Shown here piece after piece: positions 11,265 to 22,636 of a stretch of 64,000 bases of DNA. Both the position numbers and the translations under genes were made by a program. Below the pieces are notes generated by a model. That model made no database searches and was not told the origin of the DNA. It saw nothing but the letters and a program-made list of their open reading frames with translations. This DNA is from Ligustrum vulgare (taxonomy: Eukaryota > Streptophyta > Magnoliopsida > Lamiales > Oleaceae): assembly GCA_963555705.1 (NCBI GenBank), contig OY743184.1, forward strand, positions 20,511,859 through 20,575,858, in the 5' to 3' direction. Numbering within the stretch: the first letter of the stretch is position 1; every line of letters begins with the position of its first letter.

Positions 11265-12001
11265 GAATTTATTTATAGGTATTATTTTAGTTCCTGCATC
11301 TGCAGGATTCAACTGAGTTGAAATTTTAACAAGTTTAATAGCACCTTTTTCAGTATATCCCTAATTAAGTGAAATTTAACATCAATGTGTTTTGACCTGT
11401 TATGAAAGACAGGATTTTTACACAAGTGTAAAGCACTCAAACTATCAGTACAGAGTTCAATAGCAGAATTATCAATACAAGAGATTTCAGATAGCAAACC
11501 TTTCAGCCAAATACATTCTTTTACAGCATCTGTGGCAGCAATGTATTATGCCTCAGTTGAGGACAATGCCACAAGTTTCTGTAATTGTGATTTCCAGCTA
11601 ATGCAAGAATTATTTAATGTAAAGAAATATGCAGAAGTAGACTTCCTATTATCTATGTTTCCTGCAAAGTCCGAGTCTACAAAACCCTTCAATTTGAAAT
11701 CATTTTTGGTTTTAGAAAACACTAAACTTAGATTTGCAGAACCTTTAAGATACTTTAAAAGTGATTTCACAGCTTCCCAGTGTAATTCACCTGGATTACT
11801 CATTAACCTACTAAGGACACTGACAGCAAAAGCAATATAAAGTCTAGTGCACAGGGTAAGATACATAACAGATCCTATAGCATTGGAATATGGTACATTT
11901 TTCATTCTAAGTTCCTCTTCTGCAGTTTTAGGACAATGATCAGATGACAATTTAGAGTGTGCAGGCAAAGGCAGAGATACAGGTTTTGAATCAATCAAAT
12001 T
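11265..12001 (-). pseudogene. Copia B pol tail: RT end and RNase H
   Basis: Minus strand. It begins inside the late RT region (KPVSLPLPAHSKLS, then YSNAIGSVMYLT and RLMSNPGELHWEAVKSLLKYL). It continues into Copia RNase H (GFVDSDFAG, DNRKSTSAY, ALSSTEA), then LSEISCIDNSAIELCTDSLSALH and NRSKHIDVKFHLIRD. A TAA interrupts SSTEA-YIAATDA near 11547 where relatives have glutamate, and a frameshift follows LIRDILKK. The upstream part is cut off at about 12002, where a long-TIR element copy begins. Confidence 0.85.
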
Positions 12002-12003
12002 AA

Positions 12004-12995
12004 ATATGATTAAAACTTTAAAATATATATATATATTATTGTGGTGTACTTATCATCCCAAATTCTCAATATTTCTCCTATTTTTCCTCATCATTGCCAC
12101 CCATTATTTCCTTAATTACAATTAATTAGGTTCAAATTTTCATGTTACACATTTTTAATTGATGTTTGACGGATAATTGAAATAATAAGATATTCAGTTT
12201 CATATAAACATAGCAGGCAATCGGCTTCTAAATACTTGATACACATTTTTTTTAAATACTAGATGCAATAGGAATCACTATTTTTTTTAATACTAGATGC
12301 AACTGAAAATACAATAGGCGGAATGCAGTATGAACACGTAAATATATGTCATTGAAAAACTATAGAATTCGAAAAATGAATATAAAATCTAATTGAAAAT
12401 CAAATATAATTAAATAACCAAAATCCTGGGTGACATTAAAATGTAGGGAACCTTAAACAATAAAAATCTCTCAGTAACCTAAAGTCCTAAATTTTAACTT
12501 ATGTTAATGTTTGCATGAAGTTATTATTTGAAAACTTATATGAAATTATTGTATTAACATCTATTATAATTAACTTGGTATTGCAAAGCAAAAATATAAA
12601 ATAGCAAGAAGAATAAGATGATTTAAAAAAATAAACATAGAGAAGATAATAGAATATTTTGAAAGATGTGATGTATATAAAAATTATTTTTAGTGAAATA
12701 ATATTAAAAGAATATGTATGTAATTTTATTTATGTCTATTTTTATAAATAAAGAAAATACTTTAAATTGTGGTGTAAAAACTAAATTTTTTGGTGGCAAT
12801 ATAGCCACCCTAAATATAAAGAAGAAAAGAAAAGAAATTTAGTTGAAAGATTGTGGTGTATGTAAAAATAGTGAGAGAAAAATAAATGAATATTTTTGTA
12901 ATTTCTTATATATCTATTTTAGTTAATAAAGAAATCACTTAAAAATGTGGTGTAAGAATTAAGTTTTGTGGTGACAATATAACCACCCTTACTCA
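12004..12995. mobile_element. Long-TIR DNA element, copy 2, both TIRs eroded
   Basis: Shares most of the internal sequence of 4440-5410, from the TATTATTGTGGTGTACT word through the ACACATTTTTTAATTGATG region to GTGGTGTAAGAATTAAG. It lacks the outer part of the left TIR and most of the right TIR. Its right edge again sits next to ACTCATTATAAT. Confidence 0.7.
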
Positions 12996-13617
12996 TTATA
13001 ATGAGTTGCCAAAAAGAGGCTTATTTGTATTTTCTAGGTAAGATGTGGGGTTAAAAATTGGTTTGAAAAATTATGTAATTGGAGAGAGAAAATATGAATG
13101 GTTAAAAAGTGATTTGAGAAATTGTGTAAATTAAATTTGTTGTATTTTTTGTCTTTTAGTCAATTAATTTGGTAAATTAATTTTTACCGAACGGACCCTC
13201 AATTATATAGGTTATTTTTTCTTTTTCTCTTATTCCAATTATATAGATATATTTTCTTTGTAGAGAAGTATTTATTTTATTTGTTTACTAATTAACTCAT
13301 ATTTATTACTTTTAATAATAATAGTTTTAATAATTAAATAATGGTAAGTTGAAAAAAAAAATTTGCAAATATTTTTTTAAAAGAATATTAAATATGTTTT
13401 CTTAATTTATATGAAGAGTCAAATCAGTCTATATAATTGGAACGGATAAAGCAAACGAAAAGTATATGAAACGCGAAAATTTTTTAATAGAAAAAGGTAA
13501 GGGGATGCATTGTTCCAAGACAACGGTGGTTGTTTGGTATTACAGTTCCACCATTATAATTTATAATATCCAACTCCCATTGCCTTCCAGGATTTCTCAC
13601 CTCCTGAATTGACTGAT

Positions 13618-13621
<4 letters not shown>

Positions 13622-13664
<43 letters not shown>
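13622..13664. repeat. (CT)n microsatellite
   Basis: About 21 uninterrupted CT units. Confidence 0.95.
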
Positions 13665-13669
<5 letters not shown>

Positions 13670-14073
13670 TGGTTTTTAAATTTGTTTGGCAAACTTATAT
13701 ATAAAAACATGTTTGTTTAAAATAATTCTTCAAACAATTTTTTAATTACATATTTTTTTTTCTTCATTTTTTAATTATATATTTTATCTCGAAAATATAA
13801 AAAATATGTTTTTAACTACAAAACTTTTAAATGTCAAAATAATTAAAGAGTAATTACTCAATTTTACTTTTTTATTATGCAGTTAACTAATGAAAACTCA
13901 ACTTTATGATGTTTATTGGGTTAGCCATGTCAAATTATTCTTTTGCCAGCTCAACAATTTCATTATTTCACAGAGACTACATAAGTTCAATGAATTTTTT
14001 TTGACACGTGGACAATATTAACAACGACAGATGAACTAAAGTTATAAAAATACCTTTTTTTTTTCTTCTTTAA

Positions 14074-14238
14074 GCCCCTATTTGATACAACAAAAAATCA
14101 AGATTTTGATTTAAATTAAAGTCAACAATTAATCTCAATCACATATTTTATGAATCACACAATTTTTTAGTCACATATTTCATCAATTTTTATCAAAGTT
14201 TACTAAAAACATGATTTAAATTAGCACTAAACGAGAGC
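14074..14238. mobile_element. Harbinger/Tourist-like MITE (165 bp)
   Basis: TAA at 14071-14073 and 14239-14241. Termini are GCCCCTATTTGATA and, in reverse complement, GCTCTCGTTTAGTG. Confidence 0.55.
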
Positions 14239-14241
14239 TAA

Positions 14242-14859
14242 GGCCATATTTGGCAAACCAAGCTAATAAGTTATCTGATAGCTGAAAAGATAATTGGTAG
14301 TGGTAGTTGATAGTTGATAACAAATAGCTGATAAGGTAGTTGATTGAAATAAAAGTGTTTGGCAAAACTAACTGAAACCTAGCTCAAAAATAGAAAACAA
14401 CATAAAAGAAAAATATATTTTAGGCTCTGTTTGGCAGCCATTTCAAGGGAATTGAAATTATAATTTTGTATTATTTGTGTGTTTTTACGTAAAATGTGTA
14501 GTTAAAACTTGGAGAAAGAAAATATGTGTGGTTAAAAACTGGTATAGAAAAATGTGTAAATTAATTTGGACAATCATTGTCATATTAATATAAATACCGA
14601 ACAGACCTTTAAATATCCTAATAGAACAGGGGTGTAAAATTTTTTTATTATTATTTTTTTTATAAAGAGAGACTAAAAATGGAATAAAAAATGAAAAGCT
14701 CATAGAGCTTATTTGAAAAACTTGTAAAAGAAGCTCTTGAGATAAGTTCTAACTTCTCAAATAAGCTCATCAACCAAACAAAACTTATTTTAGTAGATGA
14801 ACCTTATAAGCTCTCCAAATATGCTATAAGCTAGCTTATTTGACTCACCAAATATACTC
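14242..14859. mobile_element. MITE of about 618 bp containing a Tourist copy
   Basis: Left end GGCCATATTTGGCAAACC resembles the reverse complement of the right end, GAGTATATTTGGTGAGTC. It directly abuts the previous MITE, sharing its TAA. The right duplication is not clean. Confidence 0.4.
14423..14607. mobile_element. Tourist-like MITE (185 bp)
   Basis: TTA at 14420-14422, TTT on the right. Termini are GGCTCTGTTTGGCAG and, reversed, GGTCTGTTCGGTAT. Same family and length as 49539-49723 but in opposite orientation. Confidence 0.65.
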
Positions 14860-15262
14860 AAAGTTTATGTAAAAACTCAATTCTAAAAGAATCTTTTAGA
14901 ATTATTTGTTTGACAAAAAGAAGTTACCCTCAATAATTTTTAAAAATAAAAAATTCTTTTGTTTAGGTTTGCTAAAAGTTTTTTGTTTATAAAAAAAAGT
15001 GATGTTTTCGATGTGATAAGACATGATTTTGGAAAATGTACGTGATTAAAATGAGGTTTGAGAAATTGTGTTATTTATAAAATTGTTTATATACTGAACA
15101 TAGAAAAAATGCTAAAGAGCTCGAATATAGTGATTGAATGGGTGACCAAAAATTATGGAGAGTTGTGAATTATTAATTTTGAAGTTAATGTAATGAGTAA
15201 ATTAAAATTGTTATAATGTGTGCGTGAATGACTAACTCTTGACCACTCATTCGGTCACATAA

Positions 15263-15626
15263 GAGCATTTCCAATGGATATGTGAATTAGGGATGTGGAT
15301 TTGATGAGAGAGAAAGAGATATATATTATTTTAAGATTAATTGTGGAGAGGATGTGTGGACTGTGGACGTTAAGTAGAAAAGAAGTGGGAAAAATGGAAA
15401 AAAAAAAAAAAAAGGAAAGATACACACATTCAAATAAGTTAACAAAAATAATAGTGAAATGTGTGAAGTAGAAGGTGAGATTGTGAACCCTGTGAAATGG
15501 GAATGTGAGAAAATGTGGAGAAAAATGAGAAAGTGGAAGAGAGAAGAGAAAAAAGATATTAAAAAGAAACCGAATTTTTATGTATAAATCTCTCACAAAG
15601 TTGATAGGTACCCATTCGAGATGCTC
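15263..15626. mobile_element. Harbinger-type MITE (364 bp)
   Basis: Perfect TAA duplications at 15260-15262 and 15627-15629. TIRs are GAGCATTTCCAATGGATA and, reversed, GAGCATCTCGAATGGGTA. No transposase. Confidence 0.7.
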
Positions 15627-16207
15627 TAAGAGCAACTTTAATGATGGATCTTTAACTGTGTGAGTGAGAGTTACACAAAAACGTGAATCCCACTTTAATA
15701 TCTCTTTTTATTTTCTCTCTTCCACTTTCTTCATATTTGATTCTTCACAAGATCCAAAATAGACCTTTACTTGACCCGTTAAATTATTTTTTATTAATTT
15801 ATTTGAATTTATATTTATATCTCTCTTATTTTTTATTTTTTTCTATTTTCAACATCCACGACTCTTCACAATTTAATTTTTGTTTTTCTTTCTCATCCAA
15901 CGATTCCAACCCAACTCTGCTTTCCATACACCCATTAAAAATACTTTAACAGGATTGCCGGGCAGCGTCCGAGCAGTGGAGAGAGACAAGTCATAAGTAA
16001 ACCTGACAAGCTGACTTCATATTACATACATTACCAGCTGAACAGTAATCACAAACGACAAATAATTGTACCCTCTGAATTTTTATTATTATTTTATTTT
16101 TCCAAAAGAAAAAACAGACAACAAAAGTGCCCCATCAAGTTCTCTTGTCCCCATGTCCCAAAATTAGAGGGATTAAAAAAAATAGCAATGCTAATTGTAT
16201 AATTATA
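15627..16207. other. A/T-rich sequence, no gene seen
   Basis: An open frame across 15683-15949 is F/L/S-rich low complexity with no motif. Another GAGCAACTTTAATG start near 15629 hints at a decayed MITE without a partner end. Confidence 0.45.
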
Positions 16208-16391
16208 GCCTCTCGGATCAGGCTGTATTTTTGGTTTTTTTTTTGTTTTTAAACTAATTTTTAAACTATACAATTCTTCAAATCAATCTCTAACCCTGTA
16301 CATTTTCTCGCTCTACTTTTTGATCATTCATCTACCTAAAAAATTAAAAAAAAAATTGATTTTTTCTGACTGAAAGCCTTCAAAGAGAGGC
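16208..16391. mobile_element. Tourist-like MITE (184 bp)
   Basis: Flanked by ATA on both sides. Termini are GCCTCTCGGAT and, reversed, GCCTCTCTTTGA. The internal core is shared with the 185-bp family. Confidence 0.6.
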
Positions 16392-16743
16392 ATAGTTGAA
16401 AATTATTATTGACAACTCAAATATGACATGATCTTATTAATTTCAACATTATCACCTTTTAAATCAATGCATCTAAATTTGGATTGTGAATCAAAGTTGT
16501 CATAAAATATTGTATAAGTATCAATTTTTTGAAAAAAACGTGGGTCACAGTACAATGACACTGTAGAACTCATTCCCACAATACAACCTGTAATCCACCA
16601 CTTACAAGTTGGCCACCTAGCTTGTCCAAATCCAAAAATTCTCATAATGTCGTTTTATTTCATCTAGTCTGCCTCGTGCTTAAATTCTCGTTAAGGGAAA
16701 AAAAAATATGGTATTAAGAGCATCCATTATGGATAGATTTTAA

Positions 16744-16918
16744 ATCACCGTTTGATAAATATATATATTTTTATTTATAAATCAGTTTATAAATTACACA
16801 ATTTCACAAACCACTTTTTAACTACACAATTTTCTCTTTTCAATTTTCAACCACTACTTTTTACCTCAAAATCATAAATAAATCAGTTTATAAACCTAAC
16901 AGTATTACAAAAGGAGGC
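16744..16918. mobile_element. Tourist-like MITE remnant (~175 bp), nested
   Basis: Core CACTTTTTAACTACACAATTT and right end CAAAAGGAGGC then TAG. The left end (ACCGTTTGATAAAT after TAA) is decayed. Confidence 0.4.
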
Positions 16919-17015
16919 TAGACACGAGTTAATTGTATAAGTTAGTAAGAAGTTATATTTAATGGATATAATGAATAGATTAAAATACATGTTAAAAGAA
17001 TCTTTTTGTTTATAA

Positions 17016-17199
17016 GCCTCTGTTCGGTAAAGAAGTTTATTGTGATTTTTTTTTTGTTTTTAAATCAATTTTTAAACTATACAATTTCTCAAATCAATCT
17101 CTAACCCTATATATTTTCTATCTTCACTTTTTAACCATTCATCTACCTAAAAAAAAAAAAAAATCATTTTTTTTTACCCAATAGCCGACGAACAGTTAC
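17016..17199. mobile_element. Tourist-like MITE (184 bp), nested
   Basis: TAA at 17013-17015 and 17200-17202. Termini are GCCTCTGTTCGGTAAAG and, reversed, GTAACTGTTCGTCGG. Confidence 0.65.
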
Positions 17200-17572
17200 T
17201 AAGTTAACTTCAATGTTAAATTTGGCTAGTGGTAAATTAGATGACATGACATTTTAACTTATTTTCTTCTTTCTTATTTAAATTTTTTAATATCGATAAA
17301 TAAAATAAATTTTTTTTGTTAACTTCATAATATATAATTTAATGAGATTTTCAAAATAAGTAACATATTAATATATGAATTTTGTTATTTTAAAAATAAA
17401 TATTTATCATATTTTTGGATATAATTAAAACTTAACATGTCCGTTATAGTAATAATTAATAGCTAATTTTAACATGCATATCTTTAACTTTAACATACTG
17501 ATATGACATTTAACATCTCACTTTTTGATTATGTGATTAGCTATATTTAACTTGTCCATTGTGATGCTCTAA

Positions 17573-18160
17573 GAATCGAATTGAATTAATAGGTTCGACT
17601 AGAAAATAAAGAATCGATTCAAATCTGATTATAAGTAAAACTTCGGATATGTTGATTCGTTTAGATAACCTCAATAATAATTTATTCACTTTAAACTTGC
17701 CGATTTTATTTAAAATCGACCCATTTTGTTGTATATGTTTTTGTTTACCTATTTATTTGATTTTATACTTATAAATTGTGTTTGAGATCGAGTCTTGACT
17801 TTCATGAAATGTAAACATGTTGACTTGACAATATTGATGGGAAAATTGAAAATTACGGTTAAAAATACACCCCCGCACCTCCATATCTCTCCATTTATGC
17901 GGAAAAAAAATCAATTTCTTAAACACAGATAGAAACATTGTTTTCTTCATCTAAAGTTGCACCAGTTGTTGAATTTAAAATATGCTTGCTTTTTTATTTT
18001 CTTTCTATTTTAAGATTTCTTAAACGATTTGCTATTGCTTTACTTTTTTCAATTTTGAGCAATCGACGGCGGAAGAAACAAGATTATCTAAAAAAATGAA
18101 CCAGAGGAGGAAAAATGAAACTGTAGAGAAAAAAGAAGAACCATAATTGAATCCCACTTA
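17573..18160. other. A/T-rich sequence, no gene seen
   Basis: No motif-bearing frame or element boundary recognised. Confidence 0.5.
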
Positions 18161-18735
18161 GAGATGTCAATGAATCGAGTGTGGAAAACACATACCTACC
18201 CACTAGAGATTTATAATACTCATATCCTACCCATATACCCACTTAAGAGTGACAGGTCGGGTGTGAGTAGGGTATGAGTACGGTACAGGTATACTTTTAT
18301 ACTCATTTAAAACTCGTTACGTATTTTAATTTTAATAATTTTTAATTTTTATTATTTTTACATTTGTGGCAACCCAAAGTGGTAATGTGTGTGTGTGTGC
18401 GCGCGCGCGCGCGTGTGTAATATTTGTTGAAAAATAATATAAGTATCTAATTGTAAATTTTCATATGAATTTCACATGTAATATATTAATTAACAATCCC
18501 TCCACAACATAAAAATATTAAAATTAAGTAAAAGTATAACAACATTCATTGTCAAAAAATAAGTAGACTCCAATTGTCCAAAAATAAACAAATATCAAAG
18601 AGTCTACAGTCCAAAATTATATACTGTTAAAATTTAAATACAATAATTTTGTTAACAAAAATAATAATAGGTATATGTGTCCGATATAGGTTTTTCAACA
18701 ATATTCATACCCTACCCATAGGCATCAATATTGAA
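18161..18735. mobile_element. Possible non-autonomous hAT-like element
   Basis: Left side AGAGATGTCAATGAATCG and inner ACCTACCC/GGGTATGAG words pair with a right side ending CATACCCTACCCATAGGCATCAA. This resembles the AGRGATGTCAATGGGT-type ends of plant hAT elements. No 8-bp duplication was found. Confidence 0.35.
18388..18418. repeat. (GT)n(GC)n(GT)n alternating purine-pyrimidine tract
   Basis: A GTGTGTGTG run passes into seven or eight GC units and back to GTGTGT. This is an uncommon GC dinucleotide run in otherwise A/T-rich DNA and the sort of tract that can adopt Z-DNA. Confidence 0.9.
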
Positions 18736-18819
18736 ATGTAAACATACAGTATTGGAGATCATTTTTTTTCCTCAATGTCTGTATATTAGACATTCATTAG
18801 AGGATTATGACATTTTTTT

Positions 18820-19015
18820 TTTTTTTTTAGATTGGACAATGTCTCATTTAGGATACTCTTAGACTTGCCTTCCAAAGTTGAACATTGGCTTAGACAATGT
18901 TCAACTTTATTTTTTCCATATCAACATGACATGTGATGCATTGCAGAAATGTTGAACATTGTCTATTTTAATGATTTGACAAGCTTGACAATGTTCTATT
19001 GAAGATGCTCTAAAT
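18820..19015. mobile_element. Possible MITE with internal hairpin
   Basis: GTTGAACATTG and CAATGTTCAAC form an 11-bp perfect stem around 18875-18906. The word GAACATTG recurs four times, and the right edge GATGCTCTAAA looks like a Harbinger-type end. The left end is unclear. Confidence 0.35.
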
Positions 19016-19089
19016 TAGTTATTTGATCAGGACGTCCGTCACTTGATAAAACAACCTGTGCTAGTAATTAAATTTATATATATTCTTTT

Positions 19090-19597
19090 TGTAGGATCTT
19101 TTCCTTGATTTACAATCAAGAACACCAAGAACGCCAAAATAATGAATTCGATTACCGACCGAAATGTAGGCTCACGACCATACCAATGAAAAAATCAAAA
19201 TCATGCACTCTCAATTCAATCAAGAAGATAAACTTTTTCTTGACTTTCTTGAAGAAAAACCCCAAACAATTTTGTAGAGAGAAAACTAGAAAAACTCTTT
19301 TTTTTAGAGAAAAATGAACCATCCTCTTTTAAAACTTGTTGCACCCTTTTATAGAAAAATACCCAAGTCCAAAATTAACTTGTAAAAAACATTTTAATAA
19401 ATTTATGTAACTATTAAAAACTTTATTTCCCAATTGGTTTTAACGGTCGTAAGCCCTTTTTTATTTTTCCCCCCGATTACTTTAAATAATCCTCGAAATG
19501 CCACACAAGTTTATGTTAAACAAGATAGCATTTCTAAGGGCTTGTTTGTTTGGTTCTAAGCCAATAATCCCATATTCCTTCACCTTGGCTTAAACCA
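19090..19597 (-). repeat. 3' LTR of minus-strand Copia element C
   Basis: The plus strand starts TGTAGGATCTTTTCC. The right edge is set by the polypurine tract at 19598-19612, giving a minus-strand start of TGGTTTAAGCC. It is nearly identical to 22637-23053 over their shared part, but has about 100 bp more at the U3 end. Confidence 0.75.
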
Positions 19598-19612
19598 AAC
19601 CTCCACCTAATC
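19598..19612 (-). other. Polypurine tract of Copia C
   Basis: Minus-strand TTAGGTGGAGGTT precedes the LTR start. The gag-only elements at 37.6 and 45.0 kb have a very similar AAGGTGGAGGTT. Confidence 0.65.
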
Positions 19613-19781
19613 TAAATTTACCTTCACCTATTCCGAAAGTCCTCTTGGAAGCTTTCATCCTTCCAAGCATTTTGATTTGATGGTTCAGGAGAAAACATCT
19701 TCTCTTGCATTGCACTTTGAATCATCCTATCTTCTCCATAACTTGTAGATTCCTTAATACCTGTCAAAAGAGAACACTCTT

Positions 19782-20582
19782 TTAGACTAATGGAATAAAA
19801 ACTAGGATTAGAGTTTCCTGCCTCCTTTCACCATCCATGACTAATAGATAGTCATACAAGCTTTCTTGAGTAGCTTCTTGTTGAACTCCATCATTTTCAA
19901 CAACTTCTTCATCATTTTCTTGTTGAACTTCCTCAACAACTGAATCAAAATCACTATTTTGTAACTGATTTTGAACTTCACATCTTTGACCACTTGTTCC
20001 TTGGTCACTTGAGTTTATTCCAAACTCCTTACCCTCCAAAAACTCACTTTCAAGTGAAGTTGGAGTTAAACCTGCAACATTGTTAGCAGCAACAAAAATA
20101 CAAGGAAATTTATTTCCTTCATGGACTATCATTTTGTCCCTCAATTGAGTGTCATCCTTTTTAATTATGTGTGAGTATGAATGATCTTGAATTATCGTTG
20201 TGCCAAACATATAATAAAGTCTATTTCTCAATATCCCTTTAATCACAATGTCATTGCCTTTACATACTAACATATTATCATTCTTCGTTTCATAATGAAA
20301 ACCAGACATATGCAATGTGCTCAAAGAAATAAGATTTTTGGATAAAGCAGGTATATGCCTCACCCCAGTTAGAACTCTAACCACCTCATTATACACCTTG
20401 ACCACAACTTCACCTATTCCCATCACAGTACAAGACTCACCATTCCCTAAATACACATTCTCCCCATCTATCTCTCTATAGGTCTTAAACCAAGCTTTAT
20501 GGGAGGTCATATGATAGGAACATCCTGAGTCAAGTATCCACTCTTGATTCTGCTCACCTAACATCACATTTAACACTCTCAA
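19782..20582 (-). pseudogene. Copia C protease and linker remnant
   Basis: Minus strand. The catalytic aspartic protease motif WILDSGCSYHMT lies near residues 15-26, followed by YLGNGESCTVMGIG and LSKNLISLSTLH, then the start of the gag-pre-integrase region (GNDIVIKGILRNRLYYM). After about residue 130 the frame jumps to the acidic, glutamine-rich linker normally found between integrase and RT (EEVQQENDEEVVE, ending DGERRQET). The integrase has therefore been removed by an in-frame deletion, and the RT that should follow is absent. Confidence 0.8.
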
Positions 20583-20639
20583 TTGATCATCATCATTCCC
20601 AAAAGCCCGAAAAGCAGTATTACTTTCAGCTACATCCCG

Positions 20640-21436
20640 CAGCCCCTCTTTCTTCCTTAGCCACTCGTAGCAATCTTTCTTAAAGTGTCCCGTTTTACCA
20701 CAATGAAAGCACTTATCTCCATCTCTACCACTACCCTTGCCCTTCCACTGTTCCTTACTCTTACCTTATTCTTGTTAAAGTTCATAGTATTTGACTCTTT
20801 CTTACCAAATTTACCTTTAACAAAATAAGCCGTTTCATTATGGACAACTTTCTCCTCCAAATTGATTTCTAATGCTTTAGACCTAATCGAAGCAGTGACA
20901 TTTGCAAGAGTGATGGTATCCCTTCCATATTTAATAAAATCTTTAAGTTCTTTGAAAGATTCTGGAAGGGAATTTACCAAAATTATAGCTAATTGATCAT
21001 CTTCGATTTTCTGTCCACTGTTCGTTAAATCTAAAGTTATTGTAGAAAATGCATTTAAATTTGTTTCAAGATCTTTGGAGGGGTCCATTTTGAAACCAAA
21101 AATTCTTTCTAAAAGAAAAATCTTATTAGGAACAGTTTTAGCAGCATAAATTTCATCTAGCTTATTCCAGATTTCTAAAGCAGTTTTAGAATCGTTTACC
21201 TGTCTCAGAACGTTATCTGAGAGATGAAGAATCAGAGTGCTGTATGCCACATCTTGAATTTCAGCTACGTCATCAACTTTGGCTAATAATGTCTCCGACC
21301 ATTCGGATTGTTCCTCCAATGCCTTTGCAATCCTTTGTTGCACCAATACTGCTTTCATTTTCTTCTTCCAAAGGGAGAAATCCCCTTTACCATCAAACTT
21401 CTCCAGCTCGACCCTAGATCCCATTCTTGAAACCAT
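20640..21436 (-). pseudogene. Copia C gag
   Basis: Minus strand. Gag polyprotein with the UBN2-type pattern: LEKFDGKGDFSLWKKKMKAV near the start, LHLSDNVLRQV, EIWNKLDEIYAAKTVPNK, and LPESFKELKDFIKYGRD. A frameshift near 20760 puts the CCHC zinc knuckle (CFHCGKTGHFKKDC, 20661-20720) in another frame. Residue patterns are recognisably like the gag of the two gag-only elements at 39.2 and 46.7 kb, so those families are probably related. The start MVSRMGS at 21436 is the first methionine of the conserved block. Confidence 0.85.
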
Positions 21437-21542
21437 TGTTCAAAAACACCGTTGCTCACCGAATGGTACTTATCACTCCCCCTTGCAAATTCCAGCAAGT
21501 AAAAATAACCACAGCAACAAAACCGGTATACAATGCAGAATT

Positions 21543-21728
21543 TACCCAAGATTAACACCCAATCTTGTAACCATGCATACCCCCAAGATTAACACCTAAT
21601 ATTTTCAAAATATCCCCGTGAATATAATTCTCACGTCAAGTCAGCTAGAAGACCTCCTATCAAACCCAAGATTAATACCTAATCTTGTAAAATCCAATAC
21701 ACCCAAGATTAAAACCTAATCTTGTTAA
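21543..21728 (-). repeat. Four short repeats in the Copia C leader
   Basis: The plus-strand word CCCAAGATTAACACCTAATC appears four times with small changes at about 21546, 21581, 21665 and 21701, just upstream of gag. Confidence 0.75.
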
Positions 21729-22620
21729 CCCTGAACCTCAAGGAATCCCAACTTTTAGCCCTTCCCCGGTTTATTCACAAAACTCCGAGCTCAGAAATTA
21801 TCCTAAATGTTCGTACAACTACAATAGGAGTCTTCAATGCACAGTTCAATCTCAAAAAATCAAACTAAACAATCATGCAAAAAACCATTTGCAAACCTCA
21901 ACCAATATCCAAATTGAATTTCGTGAAACGGACTTCGAATATGGACTCTGCAGGTCCTTTAGAACAAACTGTCAAAAATTGTCGCCGGAGCCTCGCCGGA
22001 AAGCACCGACGCCACCGGAAACCGCCGCCTGCCACCGTCGCCGGAAAATTTTTCCCGACACACCACAAGATTCTCCTCTCCGTCACGAGTCCAATGGCGC
22101 AAACCGTTCATTGATTGGAGCTCCCTATCGGCGGGAATTTCACTTTAAAGATCCGGTTGAACTTTTGATTTCCGTCGATTCCGCCACTTCCAGCCGCCGG
22201 ATCCCGTTCAGCTTCTAGTTGAGTCTTCCCCACGACGCTGTGGTCCTTCCGGTGGTCTTGGATGGCCGGAAGTCTGATTTTGAAAAATGGCAGAAGCTCT
22301 TCCTTATTCTTCTTCTTCCGGTCGGTTCTTGCTTCTTCGGTCAGTTTCCACAGATTTTCAGCTTGCTTTCACGGCTTCGGATTCTACTTCCAGCTTGTGA
22401 TAGATTATTCACTTTGAATTTCACAGGGCTTCAACCTTTTTTCACAGATTTTTGCCTTCGGTCCAGACCTCCTTCACCGGTTTCTTTCTTGGTTGGTACA
22501 CTTTTTCCACCGACTTTTACACGGCTTCACCGATTTTCATTTTTCAGTCAACTTTCACAGTTTTTGATCGGCACCAATTTCTTCAGCTCTACACGGCCAC
22601 TTCTCGATAATTTTCTCCAC
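21729..22620 (-). other. Copia C long untranslated leader
   Basis: GC-richer than its surroundings (CGCCGG-rich near 21975-22215). Several short frames exist on both strands, but none shows a known domain, so I leave it as leader. Confidence 0.5.
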
Positions 22621-22621
22621 C

Positions 22622-22636
22622 AAGCTCTGATACCAC
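22622..22636 (-). other. Primer-binding site of Copia C
   Basis: Minus-strand TGGTATCAGAGCTTG next to the LTR end AAGATCCTACA. Confidence 0.85.

Larger units (their letters stand above)
16718..17569. mobile_element. Harbinger-type MITE (852 bp) with nested Tourist copies
   Basis: TAA at 16715-16717 and 17570-17572. TIRs are GAGCATCCATTATGGAT and, reversed, GAGCATCACAATGGACA. Two members of the 185-bp family lie inside it (16744-16918 and 17016-17199). Confidence 0.7.

Noticed and set aside
15255..15949. Open frames of 88-126 codons on both strands
   Set aside because: They lie in MITE and low-complexity DNA, are dominated by F, L, S, I, and have no motif or upstream context.
16406..16645. 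79-codon minus-strand frame with a less biased composition
   Set aside because: It reads more like protein than its neighbours, but I recognise no domain and see no promoter or exon partner, so no gene is called.
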